Of a DNA stretch of 64,000 nucleotides, positions 8,192 to 17,340 are shown piece by piece. The notes beneath the pieces are model-generated. The model was not told the DNA's origin. It did no database searches and saw nothing but the letters and a program-made list of their open reading frames with translations. Source of the DNA: an uncultured Clostridia bacterium (GTDB lineage: Bacteria; Bacillota; Clostridia; RUG12999); NCBI GenBank assembly GCA_934792465.1, contig CAKVOK010000001.1, forward strand, positions 1 through 64,000. Reading direction: 5' to 3'. The position numbers were made by a program, and so were the translations under genes. The stretch's first letter is position 1. Every line of letters starts with the position of its first letter.

Positions 8192-8890
8192 ATGCAAAAC
8201 AATACTGTACTTATAGTTGATGATGATTATAATATATGCGACCTTGTAAGAATGTATCTCGAAAAAGAGGGATTCAAAACGGAAATAGCGACCGACGGAA
8301 AGGTTGCCATAGAAAAATTCAAATATATTTCTCCGCAGCTTATCGTGCTTGACCTTATGCTTCCGGGCATTGACGGACTTGAGGTGTGCAGAGAAATAAG
8401 AAAACAGAGCAGCGTGCCTATAATCATGCTGACGGCAAAGGATGATACACTTGATAAGGTGCTTGGCCTGGAAATGGGTGCCGATGACTATATGGCAAAG
8501 CCTTTTGAGCCGAGAGAGCTTGTCGCAAGAGTTAAAGCGGTTCTTAGAAGAAGCGCCGCATCCGACGATGCAAAAAAAGATGAGGTTACATATAACAATC
8601 TGGTTATAAACAAAACAAACTACGAACTTAAAATAAACGGCGAAACAATAGAAATGCCGCCGAAAGAGCTTGAGGTTTTATACTACCTCGCTTCAAATCC
8701 CGGCAAGGTCTTTACGCGCGACCAGCTGCTCGATGAAATATGGGGCTACGAATTTTACGGCGATTCGAGAACGGTTGATGTTCATATAAAAAGAATCCGT
8801 GAAAAAATCGAAAAATATGAGGATGGCTGGAGCCTTAAAACAGTTTGGGGCGTAGGCTACAAATTTGAGGTGAAATCGGGTGCGCAGTAA
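8192..8890 (+). CDS. OmpR/PhoB-family response regulator
   Basis: DNA-binding regulator of 232 residues. Receiver domain at about 1-120 with the acidic pair DDD (10-12), phosphoacceptor Asp54 in LIVLDLMLPG, and the AKPFEP lysine near 104. Winged-helix output domain at about 130-228 with the RTVDVHIKRIREK recognition segment. The ATG at 8192 follows AAAGGAG; an upstream in-frame start at 8147 has no ribosome site. It overlaps the sensor kinase gene by 11 bases, so the two are a cognate pair. The target is unknown; the palindrome at 7936-7966 is a candidate site, and the pair heads the long downstream operon. Confidence 0.93.
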   Translation: MQNNTVLIVDDDYNICDLVRMYLEKEGFKTEIATDGKVAIEKFKYISPQLIVLDLMLPGIDGLEVCREIRKQSSVPIIMLTAKDDTLDKVLGLEMGADDYMAKPFEPRELVARVKAVLRRSAASDDAKKDEVTYNNLVINKTNYELKINGETIEMPPKELEVLYYLASNPGKVFTRDQLLDEIWGYEFYGDSRTVDVHIKRIREKIEKYEDGWSLKTVWGVGYKFEVKSGAQ

Positions 8891-10265
8891 GATATTCAGA
8901 TATTGCACGGTACTTATAATATGCTCGTTTTTAATGCTTGAATTAATGCTCAACATATTTCTTAATTCGTATATGACTTCAAAAATGTCTATACGTATGC
9001 GTACCGCCGTAGATGCTGTTGTGTCCGTAATTGAGAATAACATGGGTGCTTCTGTGGCATCTATGACAGCCGTTGTCGATTATTACGGCACGGCAAGCAC
9101 ATCGTATATCATTATATTTGATGAAAAAGGCAGCGTTAAAGTGGCTACAAGCTCGGTCTCAAATTACCTTTCGGGACATCAGCTGCCGAGTGAAATCACA
9201 TCAAAAATACTTACGGGCAAGAGTATAAGCGAAGTAAGCAGATTTGAGGATATGTTCAAGGCGCAGGTGATAGTATGCGGGAAACCCGTTAAAAGCAATG
9301 ACACTGTGGTCGGAGGCGTAATAGCGTTGCTGCCGCAGCCGCAGCTCGGACTGCTCAAATGGGAAATTCACAAATATTTTATTTGGGGAATGGCAATTGC
9401 TATAATATTTGCATTTATAATGGCATATATTATTTCGTTGCAGGTAACGAAACCGATACGGAAGATAAATGATGCGCTAAAAGAACTGGCGGTCGGCGAA
9501 TTCAAGTCCGATTTAAAGCTGGAAGGAGATTTGAAACCGCTTTCCGATACGTTCAATGAAATGGCAACGGCAATCAAAAATTCCGACAGAGTGGGAAAAG
9601 AATTTCTCGCAAACGTGTCACACGAACTCAGAACGCCTATGACAACAATAACGGGATTTTTGCAGGGAATTGAGGACGGAACGATACCGAAAGAAAAGCA
9701 TAAGGAATATATAAACCTCGTAATAAACGAGATGAAAAGGCTGACAAGGCTGACGAACGGACTTCTTGAAGTCGCAAGAATGGATATTCGCAAAGAGGAA
9801 TTTACGACCGAATGTTTCGATATAAACGAGCTTATACGAATAACGCTGATAACTTTTGAAAGCCGTATAACGGAAAAAGAACTTGACGTCAGAATAGAGT
9901 TTGAACATGAAAAGCTTGTCGTTGAAGCAAACTGCGACGGCATAACACGTGTTATAACAAACCTTATTGATAACAGCGTAAAATTTGCAAACCGAGGAGG
10001 TTATATTCTGCTGAAAACGTCCGCACACGGCGAAAATGCGGTTATCAGCATAGAAAATTCCGGTGTGGGCATACCGGAGAATGATTTGGAATTTATTTTC
10101 GACAGATTCCATAAAAGCGACAAGTCGAGAAGTATGGATAAAAACGGTGTGGGTCTGGGACTTTATATAGTGAAAAATATAATAAAACAACACGGAAAAC
10201 AAATCACGGCAGAAAGCGAAGAAGGCAAGTACGCAAGATTTACATTTACTTTAAAAAAGGCATAA
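8880..10265 (+). CDS. Membrane sensor histidine kinase
   Basis: 461 residues, probable GTG start overlapping the regulator. A first membrane segment (about 8-28), an extracytoplasmic sensor of about 130 residues (weakly Cache-like), a second membrane segment (about 167-187), HAMP (about 188-238), HisKA with FLANVSHELRTP where His248 is the likely phosphorylation site, and HATPase with N-box NLIDNSVKFAN, G1 GVGIPENDLEFIFDRF and GVGLGLYIVK. Order and length are normal. It signals to the response regulator just upstream. The stimulus is not visible in the sequence; neighbours suggest cell-envelope stress, which is inference. Confidence 0.92.
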   Translation: MRSKIFRYCTVLIICSFLMLELMLNIFLNSYMTSKMSIRMRTAVDAVVSVIENNMGASVASMTAVVDYYGTASTSYIIIFDEKGSVKVATSSVSNYLSGHQLPSEITSKILTGKSISEVSRFEDMFKAQVIVCGKPVKSNDTVVGGVIALLPQPQLGLLKWEIHKYFIWGMAIAIIFAFIMAYIISLQVTKPIRKINDALKELAVGEFKSDLKLEGDLKPLSDTFNEMATAIKNSDRVGKEFLANVSHELRTPMTTITGFLQGIEDGTIPKEKHKEYINLVINEMKRLTRLTNGLLEVARMDIRKEEFTTECFDINELIRITLITFESRITEKELDVRIEFEHEKLVVEANCDGITRVITNLIDNSVKFANRGGYILLKTSAHGENAVISIENSGVGIPENDLEFIFDRFHKSDKSRSMDKNGVGLGLYIVKNIIKQHGKQITAESEEGKYARFTFTLKKA

Positions 10266-10287
10266 TACGAAAGGAACGGTGAATAAT

Positions 10288-10641
10288 ATGGCAATAAACA
10301 TAAAAACCGAAAAAGGAGATATAAGAATATCAAACGATACGCTGATAAAGCTGATAGCGCACATAGCTACCGGCTGCTACGGCGTAATAGGGCTGACATC
10401 GGGAAACAACAGCAAAATTCTTGACGCCGGCAACATAACCACGCTTTCCAAAGGCATAAAAACAAAAGTTGAAAACGGCAAGCTTACAATCAATATGCAT
10501 ATTGCCACAACATACGGTATAAATGTGTATACCGTGAGTGAAAGCATACGAAACAATGTGAAATATCAGCTTGAAAATATAACCGGTGTAGAAGTCGGCA
10601 AAGTTAATATTTATGTGGAAACCATTATGGATATGGACTAA
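10288..10641 (+). CDS. Asp23/Gls24-family envelope stress protein
   Basis: 117 residues covering one Asp23/Gls24 (DUF322) domain: GDIRISNDTLIKLIAHIAT at the N-terminus, GCYGVIGL, then GIKTKVENGKLTINMHI and the closing ITGVEVGKVNIYVE. Proteins of this family are cytosolic or membrane-associated and linked to envelope stress; in Bacillota they typically sit directly before the DAK2 gene yloV, as here (13 bases). The ATG at 10288 is about 12 bases from AAAGGA; a GTG at 10279 is closer but too close. No enzymatic activity is known. Confidence 0.85.
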   Translation: MAINIKTEKGDIRISNDTLIKLIAHIATGCYGVIGLTSGNNSKILDAGNITTLSKGIKTKVENGKLTINMHIATTYGINVYTVSESIRNNVKYQLENITGVEVGKVNIYVETIMDMD

Positions 10642-10654
10642 CGGAGGATTTGCA

Positions 10655-12274
10655 ATGGACAGTAAAACAGTTATAAATATGATAGTTTCCGCTGCCGGAA
10701 ACCTGAGAATAAACAGAGATGAGATTGACAGATTGAACGTTTTCCCCGTTCCGGACGGAGATACGGGAAAAAATATGTCTATGACAATGGACGGTGCAGC
10801 AGCAGCCGTAGCCTCTTTTGAAGATATGCCGCCGATTAAAATATTTGAAAAGGTCGCATCAGCAACACTGAAATCGGCAAGAGGAAATTCAGGCGTTATT
10901 ATGTCGCAGCTTTTCAGAGGAATTGCAAAGGGTCTTGCGGAAAAAGGCGAGATAGACGGAGAAACATTTGCATATGCATTGAGAAACGGTGCGCATACGG
11001 CGTATAATGCGGTAATGAAGCCTACGGAGGGAACTATTCTGACGGTCGCACGTGAGAGCGCAGAAGCGGCGGAGGCTGCCGCAAAGGAAAATCCCGATAT
11101 AAAATACGTTGTGGACGAGGCTTTGCGTGTCGGACGGATTTCGCTTGAAAAAACCAAAGAAATATTACCGAAGCTCAAAGAAGCGGACGTCGTGGATTCC
11201 GGCGGTATGGGCTGGATTTGCGTACTGGAGGGTATGCGCAAGGCTTTGTACGGAGAAGTTATAGAAGAGCCTGTTTCAAAGCCGGTATCAGTGAGAGAGC
11301 AAACTCCGTCCGCAGAGGCGGAGGAAATAACTTTCGGTTACTGTACGGAATTTATTATCGAAAAATCGGATGAACATAAAAATGCGGAACACCTGCGCAA
11401 AGTCATCTCGAAAATAGGCGACTGTATGCTTGTTGTGGAGGATTTTGACGTTATAAAGGTGCATATCCATACGAACAATCCGGGAATTGTGCTTGAAGAA
11501 GCCGTAAAACTCGGAAGCCTTATTAATATTAAAATAGACAATATGCGCTATCAGCATAATGAGAATCTAAAACACGAAATGGAGCAGGAAACGGAAAAAC
11601 CTGCGGAGGAGGCTAAGCCGAAACGTAAATATGCAATTATTGCCGTTTCGTCGGGCGACGGCTTCAACGAAATATTCCGGGAACTCGGCGTTACCGATAT
11701 TATCGAAGGCGGTCAGACAATGAACCCCAGTGCCGGAGATATTGCGGAAGCCGTTGAACGTGCCAATGCCGAGGAAGTGTTTGTGCTTCCGAATAACAAA
11801 AATATTATTCTGGCGTCAAATCAGGCGCAGCAGATAGCAAAATGTCATGTGATTCCCACAACAACCGTACCGCAGGGGATAGCTGCGGCGATAGCATATA
11901 ATCCCGAAGAAACTGCGGAGAATAACGTATTGGCAATGACGGAAGCTGCCGAGTGCGTTAAAACCGGTGACGTAACATATGCGGTGCGTGACAGCGAATC
12001 AAACGGCATTACAATAAAGAAAGACGATATTATGGGTATTTGCGATACAGGCATAGTATATTCCGGTGCAGCTGTTGAGAGTGCGGTATTCAAAATACTT
12101 GAATCCTCATGCGATGAGGACAGTGCACTCATAACGGTTTATTACGGCGAGGAAGTAAAAGAAGCCGACGCAGAAAATATGTGCGAAAAAATCGAAGAAA
12201 AATATTCCGATATGGACGTATCTCTCGAATACGGCGGTCAACCCGTATATTATTACGTTATTTCGGTAGAATAA
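10655..12274 (+). CDS. DAK2-domain kinase, YloV/FakA-like
   Basis: 539 residues. The N-terminal DhaL/DAK2 nucleotide domain carries FPVPDGDTGKNMSMTM (about residues 31-46) and SARGNSGVIMSQLFRGI, the ADP-Mg binding loops. The middle and C-terminal parts match the FakA/YloV architecture (FVLPNNKNIILASNQA; EYGGQPVYYYVISVE at the end). FakA phosphorylates fatty acids carried by FakB; no fakB is in the window. The ATG follows ACGGAGGA by about nine bases. Context after an Asp23 gene is the standard one for yloV. Function as a fatty-acid kinase is inferred from the family. Confidence 0.85.
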   Translation: MDSKTVINMIVSAAGNLRINRDEIDRLNVFPVPDGDTGKNMSMTMDGAAAAVASFEDMPPIKIFEKVASATLKSARGNSGVIMSQLFRGIAKGLAEKGEIDGETFAYALRNGAHTAYNAVMKPTEGTILTVARESAEAAEAAAKENPDIKYVVDEALRVGRISLEKTKEILPKLKEADVVDSGGMGWICVLEGMRKALYGEVIEEPVSKPVSVREQTPSAEAEEITFGYCTEFIIEKSDEHKNAEHLRKVISKIGDCMLVVEDFDVIKVHIHTNNPGIVLEEAVKLGSLINIKIDNMRYQHNENLKHEMEQETEKPAEEAKPKRKYAIIAVSSGDGFNEIFRELGVTDIIEGGQTMNPSAGDIAEAVERANAEEVFVLPNNKNIILASNQAQQIAKCHVIPTTTVPQGIAAAIAYNPEETAENNVLAMTEAAECVKTGDVTYAVRDSESNGITIKKDDIMGICDTGIVYSGAAVESAVFKILESSCDEDSALITVYYGEEVKEADAENMCEKIEEKYSDMDVSLEYGGQPVYYYVISVE

Positions 12275-12296
12275 TCAACAAAAGGATTTGATAACA

Positions 12297-12881
12297 GTGA
12301 AGCTTATTGCTGCTACAAATAATAAAAACAAAATAAGAGAGTTTAAAGAAATTCTTGCACCGCTCGGTTTTGAGATTTTAAGCATGAGCGAAACGGGCTT
12401 TGAGTCCGACCCGGAGGAAACGGGAACCACTTTTGAAGAAAATGCGGTAATCAAGGCGCAGGCTCTTGCGAAGCTTGCCGATATGCCCGTTCTTGCGGAC
12501 GATTCCGGTCTGGAGGTAGACGCACTCGGCGGTGCGCCCGGAGTGTATTCGGCAAGATACGCTTCCGGCAGCGACCTCGACAGGATAAACAAATTACTTG
12601 AAAACATGAAAGGCAAGACAGACCGAAACGCACAGTTCACTTCGTGCGTTGCGGTTTGTTTCCCGAACGGAAAAATCATAACGGCGACGGGAATATGCAG
12701 AGGAACTATTGCGGAAAAGCCGGCAGGAAACGGCGGTTTCGGATATGACCCGATTTTTTATGTGGAACAATTCCGCAGGACATATGCGGAGCTTACTCCG
12801 GACGAAAAAAATTCCATGAGCCACAGAGGAAATGCGCTTAAACTCTTGCGTGAAAAGCTTGAAAAGGAAAATTTGACTTAA
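12297..12881 (+). CDS. rdgB: XTP/dITP diphosphatase (RdgB/HAM1)
   Basis: Hydrolyses non-canonical purine triphosphates (XTP, ITP, dITP) to monophosphates, keeping them out of nucleic acids. 194 residues with the family blocks ATNNKNKIREFKEIL at the start, DDSGLEVDALGGAPGVYSARYA, GGFGYDPIF and MSHRGNALK. I prefer the GTG at 12297 (ten bases from AAAGGA, giving the typical MKLIAATNN start) over the TTG at 12288. It lies 22 bases after the DAK2 gene and 10 before the next phosphatase, in the same operon. Confidence 0.93.
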   Translation: MKLIAATNNKNKIREFKEILAPLGFEILSMSETGFESDPEETGTTFEENAVIKAQALAKLADMPVLADDSGLEVDALGGAPGVYSARYASGSDLDRINKLLENMKGKTDRNAQFTSCVAVCFPNGKIITATGICRGTIAEKPAGNGGFGYDPIFYVEQFRRTYAELTPDEKNSMSHRGNALKLLREKLEKENLT

Positions 12882-12891
12882 GGAGAACGTA

Positions 12892-13617
12892 ATGGGTAAA
12901 TTCAGCGGTATACTTTTTTGCAGCGATTTTGACGGAACTTTGGCTTCGGGCAAAGAAATTTCGGAGGAAAATATAAAGGCGATTAAATATTTTCAGAACG
13001 AGGGAGGTTTGTTCACCGTATCCACGGGGAGGTATCCGTCGTATATTTTGGAGCTTAAAGATAAATTTGTGCCGAATACGCACCTTATATGCCTTAACGG
13101 AACCGTTATCTGCGACAGCTCGCAAAATGCGCTGTATGAAAACAAAATCGGATATGCGGACGCAGCGGAGCTTTACGGATTTATAGAGAAAAACTGCGGT
13201 GGTTTGGAGCGCATACTCGTATATGAGCCGGACGGGACTCACGAAAATGAGAAACCGAACTGCGACCCATACAAAATGATTGCCGTAACAAACACACCGG
13301 AGGCTTGTCTGGAATTTAAGAAAAAAGTTTCGGAGCGGTTCGGGCATAAATACTTTATTTCCCGGAGCTGGCCGACAGGTCTGGAGCTTATAAATATCAG
13401 CGCAGGCAAGGACGTTTGCGTGAAATATCTGAAAAAAGAAGTCGGAGCGGATACTCTTATTTGTATAGGAGATTTTGAAAACGATACCGAAATGATTAAA
13501 GCGGCGGATATAGGCATCGCTGTTGAAAATGCACTTCCGTGCGTAAAATCCGTTGCGGACAGAATTACGAAAAATGATTACGGCTTGGCGATTGCCGAGG
13601 TTATTTACTCAATCTGA
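12892..13617 (+). CDS. HAD-family phosphatase, Cof/IIB type
   Basis: 241 residues. Motif I DFDGTLASG (nucleophile Asp near residue 12), motif II STGR, and motif IV GDFENDTEMIKAADIGIAVENA place it in the Cof-type HAD IIB group, which dephosphorylates sugar phosphates, nucleotides or cofactors. The substrate is not predictable. It sits between rdgB and the membrane glycosyltransferase with short gaps. A house-cleaning role beside RdgB is plausible but inferred. Confidence 0.85.
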   Translation: MGKFSGILFCSDFDGTLASGKEISEENIKAIKYFQNEGGLFTVSTGRYPSYILELKDKFVPNTHLICLNGTVICDSSQNALYENKIGYADAAELYGFIEKNCGGLERILVYEPDGTHENEKPNCDPYKMIAVTNTPEACLEFKKKVSERFGHKYFISRSWPTGLELINISAGKDVCVKYLKKEVGADTLICIGDFENDTEMIKAADIGIAVENALPCVKSVADRITKNDYGLAIAEVIYSI

Positions 13618-13639
13618 CTACTGCCGAAAGGAGCAGGTT

Positions 13640-16600
13640 ATGTTAATATCACTTACGATTTTTGCTGCGGTAATGCTTGCTTTTTCTGCCGCAGCCTTAA
13701 AAAAAGATATATTTGCGGAAAGAAAAATAAATTTTATTTATCTTTCCGTTGTACTGTTTATTGTGAAAATTTTGATTTCAACCTTTATCAGAGGGTATGA
13801 ATCGGATTTGGGGTGTTTTTCCTCATGGTCCGATACCGTGTATACCGCCGGTATGGGGCAGTTTTATCAGACTGCCGGGTTTGCGGACTATCCGCCGGGC
13901 TATATATACGTTCTTTATGTGATTGCTTTCATAAAGAACCTGTTTTCCTTAGATTCTGCATCAACGGTGTATAATATTCTGCTGAAGCTTCCGGCAATAG
14001 CTGCCGATATGCTTTGCGCAGCGGTTATATATAAATTTGCGAGAGAAAAGACAAGCGAAAGCAAAAGTATAACGTTTGCGCTTCTCTTTGCGCTGAATCC
14101 TATGGTAATTTTAAATTCGAGCTGGTGGGGACAGGTGGACAGCGTTTTCACTCTGTTTGCCATTCTTGCGCTGATTTGCCTTTATAAAGATAAATGCGAG
14201 CTTTCTGCAGTGTTCTATGCGCTTGCATTGCTCATAAAACCGCAGGCACTGATAATATTCCCGGTATATCTTTTCTATATTTTCGGTCTTATCAAAGAGC
14301 GTAAGCTGAAAGGAGTCGGAAAAGCGGCTGTTTCCGCATTGTGCGGCGCAGCGGTATTCTTCCTGTTTGTTCTGCCGTTTTCGGGTGGTCGTCCCTTGAG
14401 CTGGGTATTCGAGCTTTATAAAAGCACGCTCGGTTCTTATGAATATGCTTCGCTCAATGCGCCGAATCTTTTCTCGGCATTCGGCGGAAACGCAGCCGGT
14501 GTTCATGAAAAATTCCTTTTCATGAGCTACAGCACATGGTCGTGGATTTTCATCTGCGCCGCTGTGGTTTTGAGCGGATTTATATATTTTAAACACGGCG
14601 GAATATTCCCGTGTGCTTCGGTGCTGCTTGCCGGCACATACGTATTTGGGGCAAAAATGCACGAACGCTATTTGTTCCCCGTAATTGCGTTTATCATATT
14701 ATGCTATATATGTACAAACAGAAGAAAACTTGTTTATGCGCTTTTCGGATTTACCTTTGCGGCGTATGAGGCGACATCCTGGGTGCTTGCGCTTATTACG
14801 AAAACGGGAAATTCGTTTATTGCATCGAAAAGCCCGATGTTTATTCTGCTTTCGTTTTTGAGCCTTGCAAGCTTTGCGGTGCTGATATACTCGTTCTGCG
14901 GAAAAAATGAGAAAAAAGAAAAACCTGTGCGCAATGCGAAACCGATTGTGCGGATAAAGCATGAACGTGTTCGGTTCGACAGGAAAGACGCAATTATCTG
15001 TCTTGTGATTGCGGCGGTTTATGCGGCGGCGGAGTTTACGGCGCTCGGAAATACATATGCTCCGCAGACGTTTGAGGAGTTTTCGGACAAGCGCAGCGTT
15101 ATACTTTCGCTCGATAAGACAGAAAATATAACGAGAATTACGGCATACAACGGCAGACTGCCGTTTGAGAAAGATTCCGAATACAATATTTCGTTTTCTG
15201 CGGACGGCAAAACTTTTAAAGATGCAGTGCCGTTCAGCCTGAAATCCGTATTTAAATGGGAAGTGCTTGACGTTAATGAATCCGCTCGGTATATCAAACT
15301 GGATTATCTGTACGGCGATTCCGTATATATCGGGGAAATCGGTGTGTTCAGCGGAAATGATAAGCTGAAATTCTCGTGCGCCGAAGCACCGAAGCTGTGT
15401 GATGAGCAGAAAACCGTTGCGTATGAATCAAGCTATATGAACGGAACGTATTTTGATGAAATATATCATGCAAGGACGGGATATGAATTTAACTGCGGTG
15501 CGGATATTTACGAATGGACGCATCCGCCGCTCGGCAAGATATTCATAGCGCTCGGAATAAAGCTTTTCGGTATGACTCCGTTCGGCTGGCGTTTTGCCGG
15601 CGCATTTTTCGGAGTGCTGATAATCCCCGTGATATATATATTCGCAAAGGAAATATTCAAGAGCCGCCGTGCTGCGGCACTTGCAGCAATTCTTCTGTCT
15701 GTGGATTTTATGCATTTTACGATGTCAAGAATTGCGACGATAGATTCGTTTGCATCGTTTTTCGCATTGCTGATGTTCCTGTTTATGTACAAATTCATGC
15801 AGACGGATTTAACGGAAATGCACAGTGTTTTGAAATACCTGTTCCTTACGGGACTTACGTTCGGGATAGGTATCGCCGTGAAGTGGACGTGCGTCTATTC
15901 CGGCGCAGGGCTTTTTGTGCTGTTTTTGATATACATGATAAGAGCGTACAAAATGCGTGAGCAATACGAAAATTATACAAAGAAAACCGTGAAAATTATT
16001 CTTTGCTGCGTATTGTATTTTGTAATTATTCCGGCGCTTGTTTACTGGGTTTCGTATATGCCGTACGCATTTTTGAAAAGCGGAAATGAGAAAATAACCG
16101 TTATGTTCAAGATACAAAAGGATATGCTTGAATATCATAAAAATCTTGATGCAACACATTTCTTCTCGTCTATGTGGTATCAATGGCCGATTATGTACAA
16201 GCCGATATGGTTCCTTTCCGAAACATATGCGGAACGGGGAACAATATCAAGTATATCCGCATTCGGAAATCCTGTAATATGGTGGACTTCGATATCAGCA
16301 GCTGCGGTGTTTGCGGCGATATTTATAAAGAAAGCGAGAAAAGGCGAGAATACGTCCGATTTGACGTTTTTGACGGTCGGCTGGCTTGCACAGTATCTGC
16401 CGTGGTTTTTCGTAACAAGAGTTGTATTTATATATCATTATTATAACAGCGTACCGTTTATAATTTTGATACTTGTATACGTAATAAAGCATTTGTACGA
16501 TAATGCAAAAAGCAAAAAGCTTGCCGAATATTCGGTATATGCATTCACGGCTGCTGCAATAATAGCGTTTATCGCATTTTTCCCTGTCATATCGGGAATC

Positions 16601-16663
16601 CCGATGTCGCCGGCATATGCACGGGCACTGACATGGTTTCCGACATGGTATTTCGGAGGTTGA
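13640..16663 (+). CDS. Three-part membrane glycosyltransferase (GT-C, discoidin-like, PMT/GT39)
   Basis: 1007 residues from the ATG behind AAAGGAG. Residues about 1-430 form a polytopic GT-C-like module with an Asp-containing loop (LGCFSSWSDT, then DYPPGYIYVLYVI). Residues about 470-590 look like a beta-sandwich of F5/8 type C character (NITRITAYNG, YNISFSADGKTFKDAV, ARYIKLDYL, IGEIGVFSG). Residues about 600-1007 are a PMT/GT39 module with FDEIYHARTGYEF and EWTHPPLGKIF and many membrane helices. GT-C enzymes use lipid-linked sugars at the outer membrane face; PMT members glycosylate proteins. Substrates are unknown. Two GT-C modules in one chain is the unusual point. It lies in the operon between two HAD phosphatases. 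Confidence 0.82.
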   Translation: MLISLTIFAAVMLAFSAAALKKDIFAERKINFIYLSVVLFIVKILISTFIRGYESDLGCFSSWSDTVYTAGMGQFYQTAGFADYPPGYIYVLYVIAFIKNLFSLDSASTVYNILLKLPAIAADMLCAAVIYKFAREKTSESKSITFALLFALNPMVILNSSWWGQVDSVFTLFAILALICLYKDKCELSAVFYALALLIKPQALIIFPVYLFYIFGLIKERKLKGVGKAAVSALCGAAVFFLFVLPFSGGRPLSWVFELYKSTLGSYEYASLNAPNLFSAFGGNAAGVHEKFLFMSYSTWSWIFICAAVVLSGFIYFKHGGIFPCASVLLAGTYVFGAKMHERYLFPVIAFIILCYICTNRRKLVYALFGFTFAAYEATSWVLALITKTGNSFIASKSPMFILLSFLSLASFAVLIYSFCGKNEKKEKPVRNAKPIVRIKHERVRFDRKDAIICLVIAAVYAAAEFTALGNTYAPQTFEEFSDKRSVILSLDKTENITRITAYNGRLPFEKDSEYNISFSADGKTFKDAVPFSLKSVFKWEVLDVNESARYIKLDYLYGDSVYIGEIGVFSGNDKLKFSCAEAPKLCDEQKTVAYESSYMNGTYFDEIYHARTGYEFNCGADIYEWTHPPLGKIFIALGIKLFGMTPFGWRFAGAFFGVLIIPVIYIFAKEIFKSRRAAALAAILLSVDFMHFTMSRIATIDSFASFFALLMFLFMYKFMQTDLTEMHSVLKYLFLTGLTFGIGIAVKWTCVYSGAGLFVLFLIYMIRAYKMREQYENYTKKTVKIILCCVLYFVIIPALVYWVSYMPYAFLKSGNEKITVMFKIQKDMLEYHKNLDATHFFSSMWYQWPIMYKPIWFLSETYAERGTISSISAFGNPVIWWTSISAAAVFAAIFIKKARKGENTSDLTFLTVGWLAQYLPWFFVTRVVFIYHYYNSVPFIILILVYVIKHLYDNAKSKKLAEYSVYAFTAAAIIAFIAFFPVISGIPMSPAYARALTWFPTWYFGG

Positions 16664-16681
16664 AAAAAGAAAGGATTTACA

Positions 16682-17317
16682 ATGAAAAATATAATGTTTG
16701 ATGTTGACGGAACAATATTTGATACAGGGGAGGGTGTAAGCGCTTCGATTCTGTATGCGCTTGAAAAAATGGGCGAAAAGCCGCTTCCTGCCGAAACTCT
16801 GCGCAAATTCATAGGGCCTCCGCTGATTGACGGATTCATGCAGTTCGCCGGGTTTTCGGAGGAAAAAGCGAATACCGCAATAGCGTACTACAGAGAAATT
16901 TATACTCCCAAAGGAGTATATATGGCGAAGCTTTACGATGGAATCGAAAGCTTATTTTCCGATTTGTACAATGCGGGAAAAAACCTCTTTGTTATAAGCA
17001 GCAAACCCACGGTGTTTGTGCAGAAGCTTTTCGCCAAATATAATATAGATAAATATTTCAAGGATATTGCCGAAGTGCGGTTTGATAACTGCGAAATTTC
17101 AAAAGCGGATTTGATTGAAAGCGTCATAAAAAAATATGGGCTTGATATATCAGATACCGTTATGATAGGCGACAGAAAATTTGATATTGACGGGGCAAAG
17201 GAAATCGGCGTCCGTTCGATAGGCGTTACATACGGTTTTGGGTCGAGGGACGAGCTGCTGCGCCACGGTGCGGATTTTATTGCCGATTCCGCAGAAGAAA
17301 TCAAAAAATATATTTAA
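16682..17317 (+). CDS. HAD hydrolase, phosphoglycolate phosphatase-like
   Basis: 211 residues. Motif I FDVDGTIFDTGEG at the N-terminus, a helical cap with the FIGPPL segment typical of PGP/Gph-like proteins, motif II VISSKP and motif IV MIGDRKFDIDGAKEIGVRSIGVTYGFG. It probably acts on a small phosphate ester; the exact substrate cannot be told. The ribosome site AAAGGA is about nine bases upstream and the gene follows the glycosyltransferase by 18 bases. Confidence 0.85.
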   Translation: MKNIMFDVDGTIFDTGEGVSASILYALEKMGEKPLPAETLRKFIGPPLIDGFMQFAGFSEEKANTAIAYYREIYTPKGVYMAKLYDGIESLFSDLYNAGKNLFVISSKPTVFVQKLFAKYNIDKYFKDIAEVRFDNCEISKADLIESVIKKYGLDISDTVMIGDRKFDIDGAKEIGVRSIGVTYGFGSRDELLRHGADFIADSAEEIKKYI

Positions 17318-17340
17318 CGCATCTGAAAGGAGGCTGCAAC

